Assembly: GCA_964036195.1 (NCBI GenBank)
Contig: OZ038452.1
Location: 21,587,785-21,651,784 of the forward strand
Reading direction: 5' to 3'
DNA: 64,000 bases
From: Sphaerolaimus hirsutus
Lineage: Eukaryota; Nematoda; Chromadorea; Monhysterida; Sphaerolaimidae
Each line of letters begins with the position of its first letter. Within the stretch, counting starts at the first letter, position 1. The notes beneath the pieces are model-generated. The model had not been told where the DNA came from. It ran no database searches and saw only the letters and a list, made by a program, of their open reading frames with translations. Below are positions 39,801 through 47,928 of the stretch, piece by piece. The position numbers and the translations under genes were made by a program.

Positions 39801-42800
39801 ACTATGAAACAATCACCCCCGGGGGGTATTTCGAGGAAATTTGAACAAAAATGGGATGTTATTTTGAAAATAAAGTGTATTTCGCGAAATGAATTGATGC
39901 TTGAAAATGTTGACGCAATAATGACCCACCCCCCTCGAAAAGAGCTGACGAAAAAAATATCCTGGGGAATAATTCGAGCAAATACGGAACAATCATTCAT
40001 GCAGGTATTTGGAATGCAATGAAAATAACGCACCTGTTCCTTGTAACTTCCCCTGACAATTTCTCTACATCGCCGAATAGAATGATGATATTGAGAGCGC
40101 CAGCGACGAGCTCTGAGCGGAAGCCAACGCCGCCCGGCTTGGCTGGTATATTGATGTCCGTGTAGACCACCTTGCCGTTGTCGCCCTGCGACAGAGAGTG
40201 TGACTTGAAAATTGAGGGATTGAAAAATTGATGTATCTGAGAATCAAATTAAGAAAATAATGATCCCAATATTCTTATCTTGATTAGTAAAGATCCTGAT
40301 TCGTAAAACAGTGGTTATGTTTAGAAATTTTCGTCGCAGAATCATGATAGCATTGAAAAAATCTTTGGGAGATTTATATTTTGAAAAATATCACACACAA
40401 AAATATCAGATTTTTTAAATTTATATTTACTGCCAGGATTTTCCAGAGCGATTTAATAATATTTTCTTTTTGAGAGATTTTCTGATATTTTTGAAAATAT
40501 CAGGAAGTAAATTAATTGGAAAAAATATAGCATTTACATTTATTTATTTTTTCTCCAGGTTTTCCAAGAGAGATTTTATTATATATTTCTTGATATTGCT
40601 GGTTTTAATTATATTTTCTCAGAATCCACCCATATCCATTTAATTATGCTAATCACGCATGCAGCCGTACATTTGAAACCACTAGTTATTACACAGAACT
40701 AATATCGGCTTTGCAGTCCTGTGACTACAACTTTTACTGCAGATAAAAATCATCAAGGACATAGACAAAATATCAGCAAAGTTTTAATAAAATAAATAGC
40801 TCAGCCACACACCTCATCCAAATCGGTGGCCTTCACACTGCCGATAATCGAGTTTCTGCTGACAGTGTCATCAATGACAATCTCATAACTGCCTTTCTCA
40901 AACTGCGGCTCGTGATCATTAATATCATTCAAATTGATGGTGACAGTGGCTCGGCGACATTGTCCATCTTGGCTATCTGCCAATTGCGGTTTTTCGGTTG
41001 AATTTGTATCCGGTTCTGTGTCGATGTCGGCCACCAGCGGCGACAGCAGCACCTCGACTGTAAAAGTTGCCCGCAATTCTCTGTCAATGGCCATGGGGTC
41101 GACCACGCGGATGACACCTGCAAATTTTCGGGAATATGGTATACCTAATTTCCTCAAAATTTATTTTTACAGTGCAATTTTGAAAGGGATTAATAGAGGG
41201 AGGGGGTATTTCGAGGGGGGGGTTATCATTTCACCAGAATTTTTTGAACGCCCAGTACATCATTTCTTTCATTTTTGCAACATCTCTCACAACCATCACA
41301 GAGGGGGTGTTTTTCAGGTGGGAGGGATTTATTCAGGGGAGTTTATTTTTCCTCACCCAGCCAGCACGGGGGTTTTATTCAAAGAGGTCTTATTCAAGGA
41401 TATACGGTATATCCCATAACAATAAAAAGCCAAAAATTACACGTTTGTACATTGCTATTATTTACTATTGGGGGATTTTATGTCATTTTTTTCTCGTGTC
41501 TAAATTCATAAAAATACGGTAGCATTCTTTGCAAAGCTTCCGTCGGATCAGCTCATTCACCAAACGACCCCCGGCCAACCACTCTCTCCATTCAACGCAA
41601 AGGCAGCGCTGTCATTCGACTCTACCATCTTCAACTTGGCACCGTGCCCAATCACATTCAGCTTGACGACCTGCGTGCCAGCGGGCGCGTGCTCGCTCAG
41701 CTCGGCCGTGTAGGCGCACTGGGCGAAGTGCGCCGCTACGGGCAGCACGCGGATCAACACCACGGCGCTGTCCGACTTGGACCGGTCCAGTGCGTGCGAT
41801 GCCTGGAAGGGGGAACCAGATGTGTCAGTTCAAGCCCTGTAAAGTGTGAAGTCAAGGGTCAAATGTCGGGACAAATGTCATACACATTTGTCAATTGTCA
41901 AATGTGATATAAATTTGTAAATTGTCATGCAAAGTGTCAGGTAAAGTGTCACTTGTCCTGCAAAGTTCAGTAATAAAATCTTTTCGTTTTTGTTTTGATT
42001 GACATTTGACACTTTACTTTACAGGGCTCGAGACTGCCCCAGGGTTATGGCAAGGGTTGGCCGTGAGAAGGTGCGCGCTGAATCACGAAAAAATGTTAAA
42101 AATAAAAATTAGTGTTCGCAAATTGCAGAAACATTCTCAGTTTGATAATACTAGGTAAATAATAGCAAATGACTAATCTTCAGTTACAAGGACGTAGCCA
42201 GGGGGGGGGCGCCCCCCCCTTCCCGGGCCGGACCAAAAAATGTGCCAGAAATGGCACTTTCAGACGACGATTTTGTCGACAGTTTGAAAAAATTTTGCGC
42301 GCAAGCGCACATTCTCCCTTCAGAACATATCTTTTTAGCTGACCAGTCTCCGCGTCCTAAAAGCCAGTGAAAATGGACTCAATTTCTGTCCATGTCGCTG
42401 TATATGCTTGTAAAATACAGACGTATACTGCTGTTTTGGCGCCAATGCCAACGCCAGTGGCGCCTACGAATGGCGCCAGCGCAATGGCGCCATTCCCCTA
42501 CAACAGGGGTAAAATTTTAGGGGGGGGGGGGCGCCGCCCCCCCCCCATTCGCCGGGCTCCGTATACAATCCGCCCCCCCCCGCTCAAAAATCCTGGCTAC
42601 GTCCCTGTTCAGGTTCATAATACAAGGTATACTCGGCGGACAGCACACCTAGTATGAAAACCTACCGTAATTTAATGAATAAAATCTTGTGATAAATTTC
42701 GTAATTAATTAGTCCATAGTAAAAACGAATATTATGATGAAAAACTGTGAATTTTTTGGTTCATTATTCAGATGGGTTATGGTAGGTTTTCATACTAAGT

Positions 42801-44385
42801 GTGATGTCCGCCGAGTATAATAGTAAATAACCTCACTCACCTTCATCACAATGTCTAGCTGGTCGACGTCGTCGGGCAGGCCGCCGCTGGCCACCACCAC
42901 TTCACCAGTTGATGTCATCACAGTCAGCCAGCGACCACCTGCGGTGACAATTTACCGAAATAGTTTCCAAACTCCAAAACTTTCTTCAAACTAGCCAAAA
43001 GAAACTGAGCACCAACGAACCCTCCTCCAAACTATACACTACGCCACTCTGGCTGCCGTCGGGAAAGTTGGCGCTTGGCGCCACGGGAAAATCGACCTTG
43101 TCGCCGGGCCTGGCGCCGTGTTTTATCGAGCCGCGGTAGACGGGCGCGCTGAATCTGGGTGCCGCTTGGCCGTCGGAATCGAACACGTGCACCGTGAGCA
43201 GCGTCCAGTTCGTCATCGAGGTGCCGCCTTCTGTCCCGCCGTTGTCCTGGGGAATTGATTGAGTGGTTTGAGGTGGCGGAAAATGATTTGAAAAAATTCA
43301 GATCTGACATGTGAATTCAGATTCTACTCGAAAATGCGAAGTGCGAATCCAAGTTTGCACTTGGGTTGGGCAAAAGCGATTTTTTTTCTCAAACTGTCAC
43401 ATTTTAAATAAAATTAAAAATTCAAATTTTCAAATTAAAACCGTAATCAAATCAAAGTAATCAATTTGTCATAATTATTGTGTGAAGAACACCTTCAGTC
43501 CGGAATGAGAAATTCCGACCACCAATCGGAAAGTAATTTAAAGACATAGAACAGAGTCCAAAAACTCCCATCACAAATCCCACTAACATTAGCAGTCACA
43601 TTGAGCACAATCGGCTGAGCTGCATCCGCTTGGCCGAGCGGCCGCTCCAATCTCAGCGCGACAATTTTCGGCAGCTGATCAGCCGACCACGAGCCCCGCT
43701 GGAAATCCAATGGCAGCGCGGCCGGCCGGTGCACTTTTGTTGGCGACGGGTGTAATGAGAATGCAGCGGGCTCGGACTGGAAGGGAGGGGTGGGTGATGG
43801 AATTTTAATTTATTTTTATTAAAAATCAGTTTATTTATATTCGATGTGAATTATGGAATTACTCCCACTCGAGTGGGGGAAAATAAGTCTCCATGAGTAA
43901 CTCCCCCATGTGGTGGGCGAGAATGATAACGCTCATAATGTTCATAACGCTCATAACGCGAATGATAACGCTCATAACGCGATAATGTAAATAAGAGTAT
44001 AACTCTTAGTTTTTTTATCATTTGCACTTAAATTTCACGAATATTCCATTGTTTGATAATTAAATATCTACGTGGATAAATACTGTCGATGGAAACCATT
44101 CATTTAGCACAAATTTGTATGAAAATTCTAATCGGGTGGGCGCGCCAGCGCCATCCCTCGCTGCCGAGGGAGGGCGCAAGCGACCCACCCATAATATGGT
44201 CAGACACACCAAAATGCGGAAATCGCAAATTTAAAATCGCAATAACTTCGGAACGCAATGCGCTAGTGCAGAACCGACTGCACCATTAAAAAGCCCGTGT
44301 CGAAAAGTACCACCATGCAAATTTTCAGATCCAACGGTTGAGTTCGGAGGAAGTTATTACGCATTTTCTTTTTCAAGTAGTGTTC

Positions 44386-44420
<35 letters not shown>

Positions 44421-47400
44421 CTTGTTCTCCCGAAAATCTTCAAACTGCAATAACTTCCTTGAAACACGACCGATTTTCATGGTTGATGGCTCATTTGAAA
44501 GAGAATATGATGCCATTTCTTATTTTCGGGATTTTTTTTCACATGCTCCGCCCACTTTGGTATGGTATCTGTTTGAAATTTTCAAACCTCAATAAATTTA
44601 AAATTTGAATACAAATGGGGCAATAAAAAAAATTTGTTGATGTGTGCCATGACTAGAGCTTTCAAATGAGCCAATTTTTGGCAATTTTGGTACAGATTTA
44701 CAAAAGTTATTCAAGTTTGCTTATTTTGTGTAAAATGCGCAAACATGCCTGAACTACTGCTTCATGTGATACTGAGCATGTGACCTTGCATGCTGATTAC
44801 TATCAGGTCATAAATGTCTAGTGGTTGATGTCAAGTCAAATGTCAAGTTATAAATGTCAAGTCAAATGTCAAGTGATAAATGTCAAGTGATAGATGTCTA
44901 GTGATAAAATATTAAGTGATCAAATATCAAGTCAAATATCAAGTGATAAATGTCAAGTGGTAGATTTCAAGTGAAATGTCAAGTGATAATTGTCAAGTGA
45001 TAAATTTCAAGTGAAATGTCAATTGATAAATGTCAAGTGATAGATAGTTATAAAATATCAAGTGATAAAGTATCAAGTCAAATTTCGAGTGATAACTTTC
45101 AAGTCAAATGTCAACTGATAAATTTCAATTGAAATGTCAAGTTTAATGTCAAGTGATAAATGTCATGTCAAATGTCAAGTCAAATGTAAAGTGATAAATT
45201 TCAAGTGAAATGTAATGTCAAATGTCAAGTCAAATGTCAAGTGACACATTTCAAGTTAAATGTCAAGTGACACATTTCAAGTCAAATGTCAAGTGACAAA
45301 TTTCAAGTGAAATGTCAAGTTTAATGTCAACTCATAAATGTCAAGTCAAATATCAAGTCATATGTCAAGTCAAATTTCAAGTGATAAATGTCAAGTCAAA
45401 TTTCAAGTGATCAAATATCAAGTCAAATGTCAAGTTATAAATGTCAAGTCTAAAGTCAAGTCAAGTCAAATGTCAAGTGATAAATGTCAAGGTGAATATA
45501 CAGTGATAACTTTTAATTGAAATGTCAAGTCAAATGTCAAGTTAGATGTCAAGCTTAATGTCAAGTGTTAAATGTCATGTCAAATGTCAAGTTTAACATC
45601 AAGTGATAAATTTCAAGTGAAATGTCAAGTTTAATGTCAAGTGATAAATGTCATGTCAAATGTCAAGTAATATGTCAAGTAACAATTTTCAGGTGATACC
45701 TGTTAAGTTGTTTATGTCAAGTGAAAACTATCAGGTGAAAAAATGGCAAGCAGTTCATGTCAAGTCATAAATATCAAGTGATTCCATTCAGTCATAAATG
45801 TCAAGTGGTTTATGTCAAGTTATTGTCAAGTGGGTAATTTCAAGTCATAAATGTCAAGTGATAACTTTCAGGTTCTAAATGTCATGTTGAAAATCTTTTG
45901 AATCTTAATATTTGGCTTCTTCTCGACTATAGATTGTATTGCTCAGTGCCACATTTGACATTTGCTTGATTTGCAATAACTTGGCCTGTGGCCCTCAAAA
46001 AGAAGTATATCCCATAAAAAATGGCTAAAGCCAACAAAAAGTGGACGCTGCACCTAAACATGTGTATGCTTTTGAATGCACAAAAGTAATATATCATATA
46101 CCATGTCATTTTCTTATCGAGCTATCAAAAGATGTATATCACGGGAAATGTATACAAATGCTAATAATATAGGCTATCAACACAGCAAACTGCATCACAA
46201 GAAACAATTTCACCAAACTTTTGCATGGCAGCGTGAGCTTTTTGTATCTTTAATGATTGCAGCACTTTGACACAGCTCACACTGCCATGCAAAAGTTTGG
46301 TGAAATTGTTTCTTGTGATGCAGTTTGCTGTGTTGATAGCCTATATTATTGGCATTTGTATACATTTCCCGTGATATACATCTTTTGATAGCTCGATAAG
46401 AAAATGACATGGTATATGATATATTACTTTTGTGCATTCAAAAGCATACACATGTTTAGGTGCAGCGTCCACTTTTTGTTGGCTTTAGCCATTTTTTATG
46501 GGATAACAAGTACGTCCTGCCATTGAATAAATCCCAAGTCAGTTAATCCCCAAAAAGTCCGACGAAATAATAAATCCGAGGTTTATTCGAGGATTTACAA
46601 CCATTCTTATCGGCCAGATAAAAATCTTTATCAGAATGGATAATAAGCAACCCACATTGATACTGAACGAGACGGTGTAAGCCGGAGAAGGGTCCCAATC
46701 GATGGCCATAATCGGCGTGTCCACCTCAACGCCCACTTTCGTCGACTGCAAAAAAAAATGTTGTAAAAAATGAGCAGAAAAAACATCTGGCACCGAAACT
46801 CAATCGTAAATACTGTCGACAAACCATAGGCATGCGCAGCTCGTAGGGCTGCCCAATGAAAATAGGCGCGTGGTCGTTTACGTTGACGACGCGCACCGAC
46901 GCCACCGGGTAGTTCTGCCCGTTGCACACGAGCGACACCTGCAGCGCGGCGCTCACAGACACGCTCGGGTACGGCCGCTGCGTGGAAATATGAATGTTAT
47001 CACTCACAGTAGGACTATCGAGTGATCAATGGCACTACACACTAGTTGACAACGACACAAAAATGTCAACTGGTTCCGATCCCAACTCAGAGCTTGCTGA
47101 CGAGAAGACGAACGACGTTCATCGGCAACATGATTAAACACTTTTGCATTTGAAGTACAGCAAGCTATGAATTGGGAGCGGGATCAGTTGACATCTGGTA
47201 TCGTTGTCAACTAGGTAGGTGTGCAAGGCCAATTATACAATGAAACCTCCACTCACCATAGCCAGACTGCCGTTGGTGCTCAGTGTGAATGTACCCTTCT
47301 CAATGTGCATTTTCAAATTCTTGCCGAACCCCATCAAAGGCACCGCTTCGACGGACGCATTCGGCGGGCTATAACTACCCTCCAAAATCGGTTCCCCTAC

Positions 47401-47928
47401 GCCGTGGTTCTCTTTTATCGTTATGACGCTATCTTGCACGCTGTCAGCTAATGATATTTGGCATGCTGAAAAGTAGAAAGTACAAATATTAAGAACGATT
47501 AGAAAAAAATGTCGGAATTATATGAGTTTTTCGATTTTCGTGGCGAACTTTTCTACAATATTTTTGTTTTTATATTCAGGTAATAGTCAACAAACGTGAC
47601 ATACACCACCTACAATCCAGAACGCCAAGGCTAAAAAAACTAGTAAATATATACCGTATATCCTCGAATAAATCCCTCCTTTCGAATAACCCCCCCCCCC
47701 TCTCGATTAAGTCCCCCTCTTGTGAGTGTGAGGAAAAAACAACTCCCCCCTCGAATAACTCCCCCTCTTTGATGGGTAGAATAATCCCCCTCAAAAAAGT
47801 CTGACGAAATAATAGTTCCCAAGGGGGATTATTCGAGCAAATACGTATTGACACCAACGTTGTTGCGCCCTACCGCCGGACCAAAATAAGGCGCACAGCA
47901 CCAACGCCACACCGCAGCTAAACGCCAT
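11767..47928 (-). CDS. Giant transmembrane cadherin, CDH23/PCDH15-like, 54 exons, about 3562 codons
   Basis: I joined 54 exons on the minus strand. All phases agree and the summed length (10,689 nt) is a multiple of three, with ATG at 47928 and stop at 11767. The order is: signal peptide (MAFSCGVALVLCALF, 47928-47859), about 25 cadherin repeats marked by DxNDNAPxF-type linkers, a Ser/Thr-rich linker in exon 23551-23039, a membrane-proximal domain (15854-15372), a transmembrane helix (WVLVIGAVLVILVALIALCL, exon 15299-14984) and a tail of roughly 240 residues ending PPPTPPMRVAR. About half of the calcium linkers are canonical and half degenerate. The number of repeats, the membrane-proximal domain and the short tail recall cadherin-23/protocadherin-15-type proteins; Dachsous-like is the main alternative. 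Exon lists are given in the block entries. Role inferred: homophilic or heterophilic adhesion at the cell surface. Confidence 0.93.
12586..13852. mobile_element. Nested element with AAACTGGTGG / CCACCAGTTT ends
   Basis: AAACTGGTGGCAAATATAAA at the left matches TTTATATTTTCCACCAGTTT at the right. The ends match the family at 10580-11330. There are no coding motifs; the interior is rich in internal TTTTTT/AAAAAA and GGGCTGCC-type words. Confidence 0.6.
13882..14284. mobile_element. MITE with GGCGCTCCACACGCTGG ends, duplication ATA
   Basis: GGCGCTCCACACGCTGG and CCAGCGTGTGGAGCGCC are perfect inverted ends, flanked on both sides by ATA. The arms continue inward with a long complementary segment (TTTGAACATGGTTTCGCAAC and its complement). 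A 3-bp A/T duplication is shared with the other GGCGC-ended elements. Confidence 0.8.
16283..23551 (-). CDS. Cadherin gene block 5: Ser/Thr-rich linker and juxtamembrane repeats (exons 37-49)
   Basis: Exons 23551-23039, 22632-22357, 21967-21551, 21021-20877, 20518-20256, 19948-19828, 19458-19346, 19168-19018, 18635-18475, 18275-18113, 17846-17703, 16863-16646 and 16453-16283. The first exon starts as a cadherin strand (VLATDRNGKGHS) and then becomes a long Thr/Ser/Ala/Pro stretch, likely O-glycosylated. Canonical linkers return at DQNDNAPEF, DVNDNTPRF and DVNDSPPRF. An RRKRQ basic cluster lies at 17725-17736. Introns 18276-18474 and 16454-16645 are introner-like elements. Confidence 0.9.
16454..16645 (-). 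mobile_element. Introner-like element coincident with a cadherin intron
   Basis: Read on the minus strand, the 192-bp intron begins GTGCCCATCCCAGACACTG and ends GGTCTGGGAGTGCCCCCAG. The MITE ends are therefore the splice sites. The exons join as YRLLADGLADQ|DSLVQSSELM in phase 0, and a continuous cadherin repeat results. The interior matches the element at 8571-8780, which is in another gene on the opposite strand. Confidence 0.85.
17190..17605. repeat. Palindromic MITE, intronic
   Basis: TTTACACGCTTTTGTGTGCC at the left mirrors GGCGGCACACGAAACCGTGT at the right. A near-perfect central hairpin (TTGTCGGTTCGGTTTTCG... and its complement) lies at 17370-17415. No duplication was identified. Confidence 0.6.
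18276..18474 (-). mobile_element. Introner-like element coincident with a second cadherin intron
   Basis: On the minus strand the 199-bp intron begins GTGCCAGTCGCGGACCCTG and ends GGTTTGGGACTGCCCCAG. Splicing joins SRVRVFL to VDPTGATRDKAF in phase 0, restoring the end of one cadherin repeat and the start of the next. The interior carries the AAATGTCATGCAAAGTGTC signature and its inverted copy around AAACGTACATACAAGTTTG. Confidence 0.85.
18828..18995. repeat. Introner-family copy inside intron 18636-19017
   Basis: GCAGACCCTGTAAACCGCCC and TACAATGTCTGCGAGTGGCG are the inverted ends. Here the splice donor lies about 20 bases outside the element, so it is an ordinary intronic insertion or a diverged introner. 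Confidence 0.6.
21134..21510. repeat. Introner-family copy plus a second half copy, intronic
   Basis: GGGGGCAGTCCCGAGCCCTG at 21134 is answered by GAGCTCGGGACTACCCCC at 21226-21244. A further half copy with TGACATTTTACATGACG ends near 21510. Both lie inside the intron 21022-21550. Confidence 0.55.
22096..22330. repeat. ACCGTATTTCCTCGAAATACC-type MITE, intronic
   Basis: Left ACCGTATTTCCTCGAAATAC, right GGTATTTCGATAAAATACG, with CCCCC-rich interior. This is the same family as the copies at 9312, 26829, 29093, 35329, 47653 and 54252. Composite or eroded copies lie at 39330-39995 and 41140-41412. Confidence 0.6.
23686..24133. mobile_element. hAT-like MITE with CAGGGACGTA ends
   Basis: CAGGGACGTATCCAGG and CCTGGATACGTCCTTG are inverted ends, flanked by CTTTAGGC and CTTTAGGT (7 of 8 bases equal). 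The interior holds G/C runs, a GGCGCC-rich block (about 23810-23870) and the word TTGCGCGCTTGCGCGC. A related copy is at 42187-42607. Confidence 0.65.
24374..28940 (-). CDS. Cadherin gene block 4: exons 25-36
   Basis: Exons 28940-28827, 28758-28606, 28355-28116, 27872-27788, 27722-27592, 27502-27412, 27331-27189, 26803-26696, 26384-26091, 25804-25565, 25185-24952 and 24532-24374. Linkers are DQNEFAPRF, DVNDNSPLF and NANDNGPAF; later ones are weaker (NDTNNYLPQF). Short exons (85-131 nt) cluster at 27412-27872. FFAIDE|NGRIVTT across 25565/25185 restores the DxxTGxI-type motif and fixes both borders. Confidence 0.88.
25236..25528. repeat. Introner-family copy inside intron 25186-25564
   Basis: GGAGGCAGTCCCAGACTCTC and ACAGGGTCTGGAACTCGCAC are the inverted ends. 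The element occupies most of the 379-bp intron but the splice sites used lie outside it. Confidence 0.6.
25835..26035. mobile_element. MITE with GCGGCCCCGCACACTAGTA ends, duplication ATT
   Basis: Left GCGGCCCCGCACACTAGT and right TTAGTGTGCGCAGCGCC are inverted, with ATT on both sides. The arms CTCATAAATCTG...AACAC are complementary. It lies in the intron 25805-26090. Confidence 0.7.
26829..27139. repeat. ACCGTATTTGCTTGAAAAAT-type MITE, intronic
   Basis: ACCGTATTTGCTTGAA at the left pairs with TTCAAACCAATACGGT at the right. The interior has GGGAATTATTC words. Confidence 0.55.
27948..28105. repeat. Introner-family copy inside intron 27873-28115
   Basis: GTGCCACTCTCAGATCCTAT and AGGCTCTGGCAGTGCCCCCT are the inverted ends. 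The element ends about ten bases from the splice donor (28115), so a small shift of the donor could explain it as a former introner. Confidence 0.6.
28410..28565. repeat. Diverged introner-family copy, intronic
   Basis: GGGGCAGTCCAGCC and ACAGGATGCGGGACTACC are the ends, with TGACATTTGACACTT words between them. It lies in the intron 28356-28605. Confidence 0.5.
29093..29440. repeat. ACCGTATTTGTTCGAATAAT-type MITE, intronic
   Basis: ACCGTATTTGTTCGAATAA at the left, several GGGGAATTATTCGAG words at the right. It lies in the intron 28941-29462 of the cadherin gene. Confidence 0.55.
29463..34909 (-). CDS. Cadherin gene block 3: exons 15-24
   Basis: Exons 34909-34608, 34100-33934, 33864-33712, 33487-33325, 32959-32733, 32408-32208, 31939-31756, 30804-30611, 30332-30082 and 29715-29463. 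Canonical linkers are DANDHAPQF, DENDNAPVF and DENDHAPEF. Degenerate ones are INGTNPAAPAF and KADREKYPVF. Exon 15 ends with the weak donor TGTTGTG and that border is less certain. The junction VITAR|DGGSPPLES is a perfect cadherin motif, which supports the GTTCGG donor at 30081. Confidence 0.87.
30850..31725. repeat. Inverted-repeat element carrying a GGAGATACCCTGTTTCG minisatellite
   Basis: GAGGCATCTAGTTCCGAATG at the left mirrors CATTCGGAACTAGATGCCTC at the right. Inside (31089-31560) the word GGAGATACCCTGTTTCG followed by GATGATTTTTT or a variant recurs about nine times, with one inverted copy at 31118-31150. It sits in the intron 30805-31755. The translated repeats (GDTLFR / ETGYL) give open frames that I do not regard as genes. 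Confidence 0.7.
34145..34580. repeat. Inverted-repeat element with CTCATCTAGA words, intronic
   Basis: GTACTCACATAAACCCGATACTC and ATCTAGATCTACC-type words at the left are answered by GGTAGATCTAGATGACTGTC and GTCTGGATGATAAAC at the right. A shorter relative lies at about 16000-16110. Confidence 0.5.
35329..35597. repeat. CCGTATTTGCTTGAATAGTT-type MITE, intronic
   Basis: CCGTATTTGCTTGAATAG at the left and TTATTCAAGCAAATACGG at the right are inverted ends, around CCCCC-rich DNA. It lies in the intron 34910-35687. Confidence 0.6.
35688..42938 (-). CDS. Cadherin gene block 2: exons 7-14
   Basis: Exons 42938-42841, 41802-41580, 41117-40813, 40185-40034, 39296-39086, 37914-37705, 36532-36338 and 35884-35688. 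Linkers seen are NDINDHEPQF, FTDSMPPQF (degenerate) and RDENDNAPEF. Junctions such as TDLDE|GDNGKVVY and DTFVGK|VLTRDRDSGANG restore DxDxGxNG motifs exactly. For exon 14 I preferred the donor GTTGGT after 35688, because it joins directly to the next exon in phase. An alternative uses GTGAAA a few bases on and adds a tiny exon near 35209-35181. Confidence 0.88.
35968..36245. mobile_element. MITE of the CACACTAGTTGAC group, right end truncated
   Basis: The left end GGCACTACACACACTAGTTG follows AAT. The arm GACACCAAATGTCAACTGG is mirrored by CCAGTTGACATTTGGTGTC at 36209-36227. The right end stops after CAACTAGTGTG, so the outer GGC motif is lost. Confidence 0.65.
41822..42048. repeat. Introner-family copy, intronic
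   Basis: TTCAAGCCCTGTAAAGTG and ACAGGGCTCGAGACTGCCCC are the inverted ends, with TGTCAAATGT words inside. It lies about 20 bases upstream (minus-strand sense) of exon 41802-41580. Confidence 0.55.
42187..42607. mobile_element. hAT-like MITE with CAAGGACGTAGCCAGG ends
   Basis: CAAGGACGTAGCCAGG and CCTGGCTACGTCCCTG are inverted ends, with similar flanks TTCAGTTA and TTCAGGTT. G/C runs and a GGCGCC block inside match the copy at 23686. Confidence 0.6.
43021..47928 (-). CDS. Cadherin gene block 1: signal peptide and first repeats (exons 1-6)
   Basis: Exons 47928-47859, 47465-47257, 46977-46825, 46745-46656, 43776-43588 and 43246-43021. Exon 1 encodes the start and a hydrophobic signal peptide followed by GGRAQQ. 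The exon 1 donor (GTTGGT) was chosen because it alone gives the phase needed by exon 2, whose first codons read CQISLADSVQDSVITIKEN. The first clear calcium linker is NVNDHAPIF in exon 3. Exon 6 carries a degenerate one (FDSDGQAAPRF). Intron 4 (46655-43777, 2.9 kb) contains the TGTCAAGT array and the 498-bp palindrome. Confidence 0.88.
44386..44420. repeat. (GTT)n microsatellite
   Basis: About eleven GTT units in a row, within intron 4 of the cadherin gene. Confidence 0.9.
44820..45900. repeat. 1.1-kb degenerate tandem array of TGTCAAGTGATAAA / TGTCAAGTCAAA units
   Basis: The words ATGTCAAGT and GATAAATGTCAAGT recur some eighty times with little other sequence. The units resemble the interior words of the introner family (AAATGTCAAATGTC). 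It lies in intron 4 of the cadherin gene. Confidence 0.9.
46008..46505. repeat. 498-bp near-perfect palindrome
   Basis: The arm 46008-46239 is matched by the inverted arm 46274-46505 with very few differences (for example GCGTGAGCT against AGCTCACAC), leaving a spacer of about 34 bp. Both arms contain the same open frame read from opposite strands. It lies in intron 4 of the cadherin gene, next to the TGTCAAGT array. Confidence 0.9.
47031..47230. mobile_element. MITE of the CACACTAGTTGAC group, duplication AAT
   Basis: GGCACTACACACTAGTTGAC and GTCAACTAGGTAGGTGTGC...GGCC are the ends, with AAT at 47028-47030 and 47231-47233. It lies in the intron 46978-47256, just before exon 2. Confidence 0.75.
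47653..47846. repeat. ACCGTATATCCTCGAATAAA-type MITE in intron 1 of the cadherin gene
   Basis: ACCGTATATCCTCGAATAA at the left, GGATTATTCGAGCAAATACG at the right, CCCCC-rich interior. The element abuts the end of exon 1. Confidence 0.6.

Noticed and set aside
44820-45900. Regular repeats resembling a CRISPR array
   Set aside because: Units are short and degenerate with no unique spacers, and the window is animal DNA; it is a tandem satellite.
46076-46437. Two identical small open frames starting MHKSNISYTMSF on opposite strands
   Set aside because: They are the two arms of the palindrome, not a duplicated gene.
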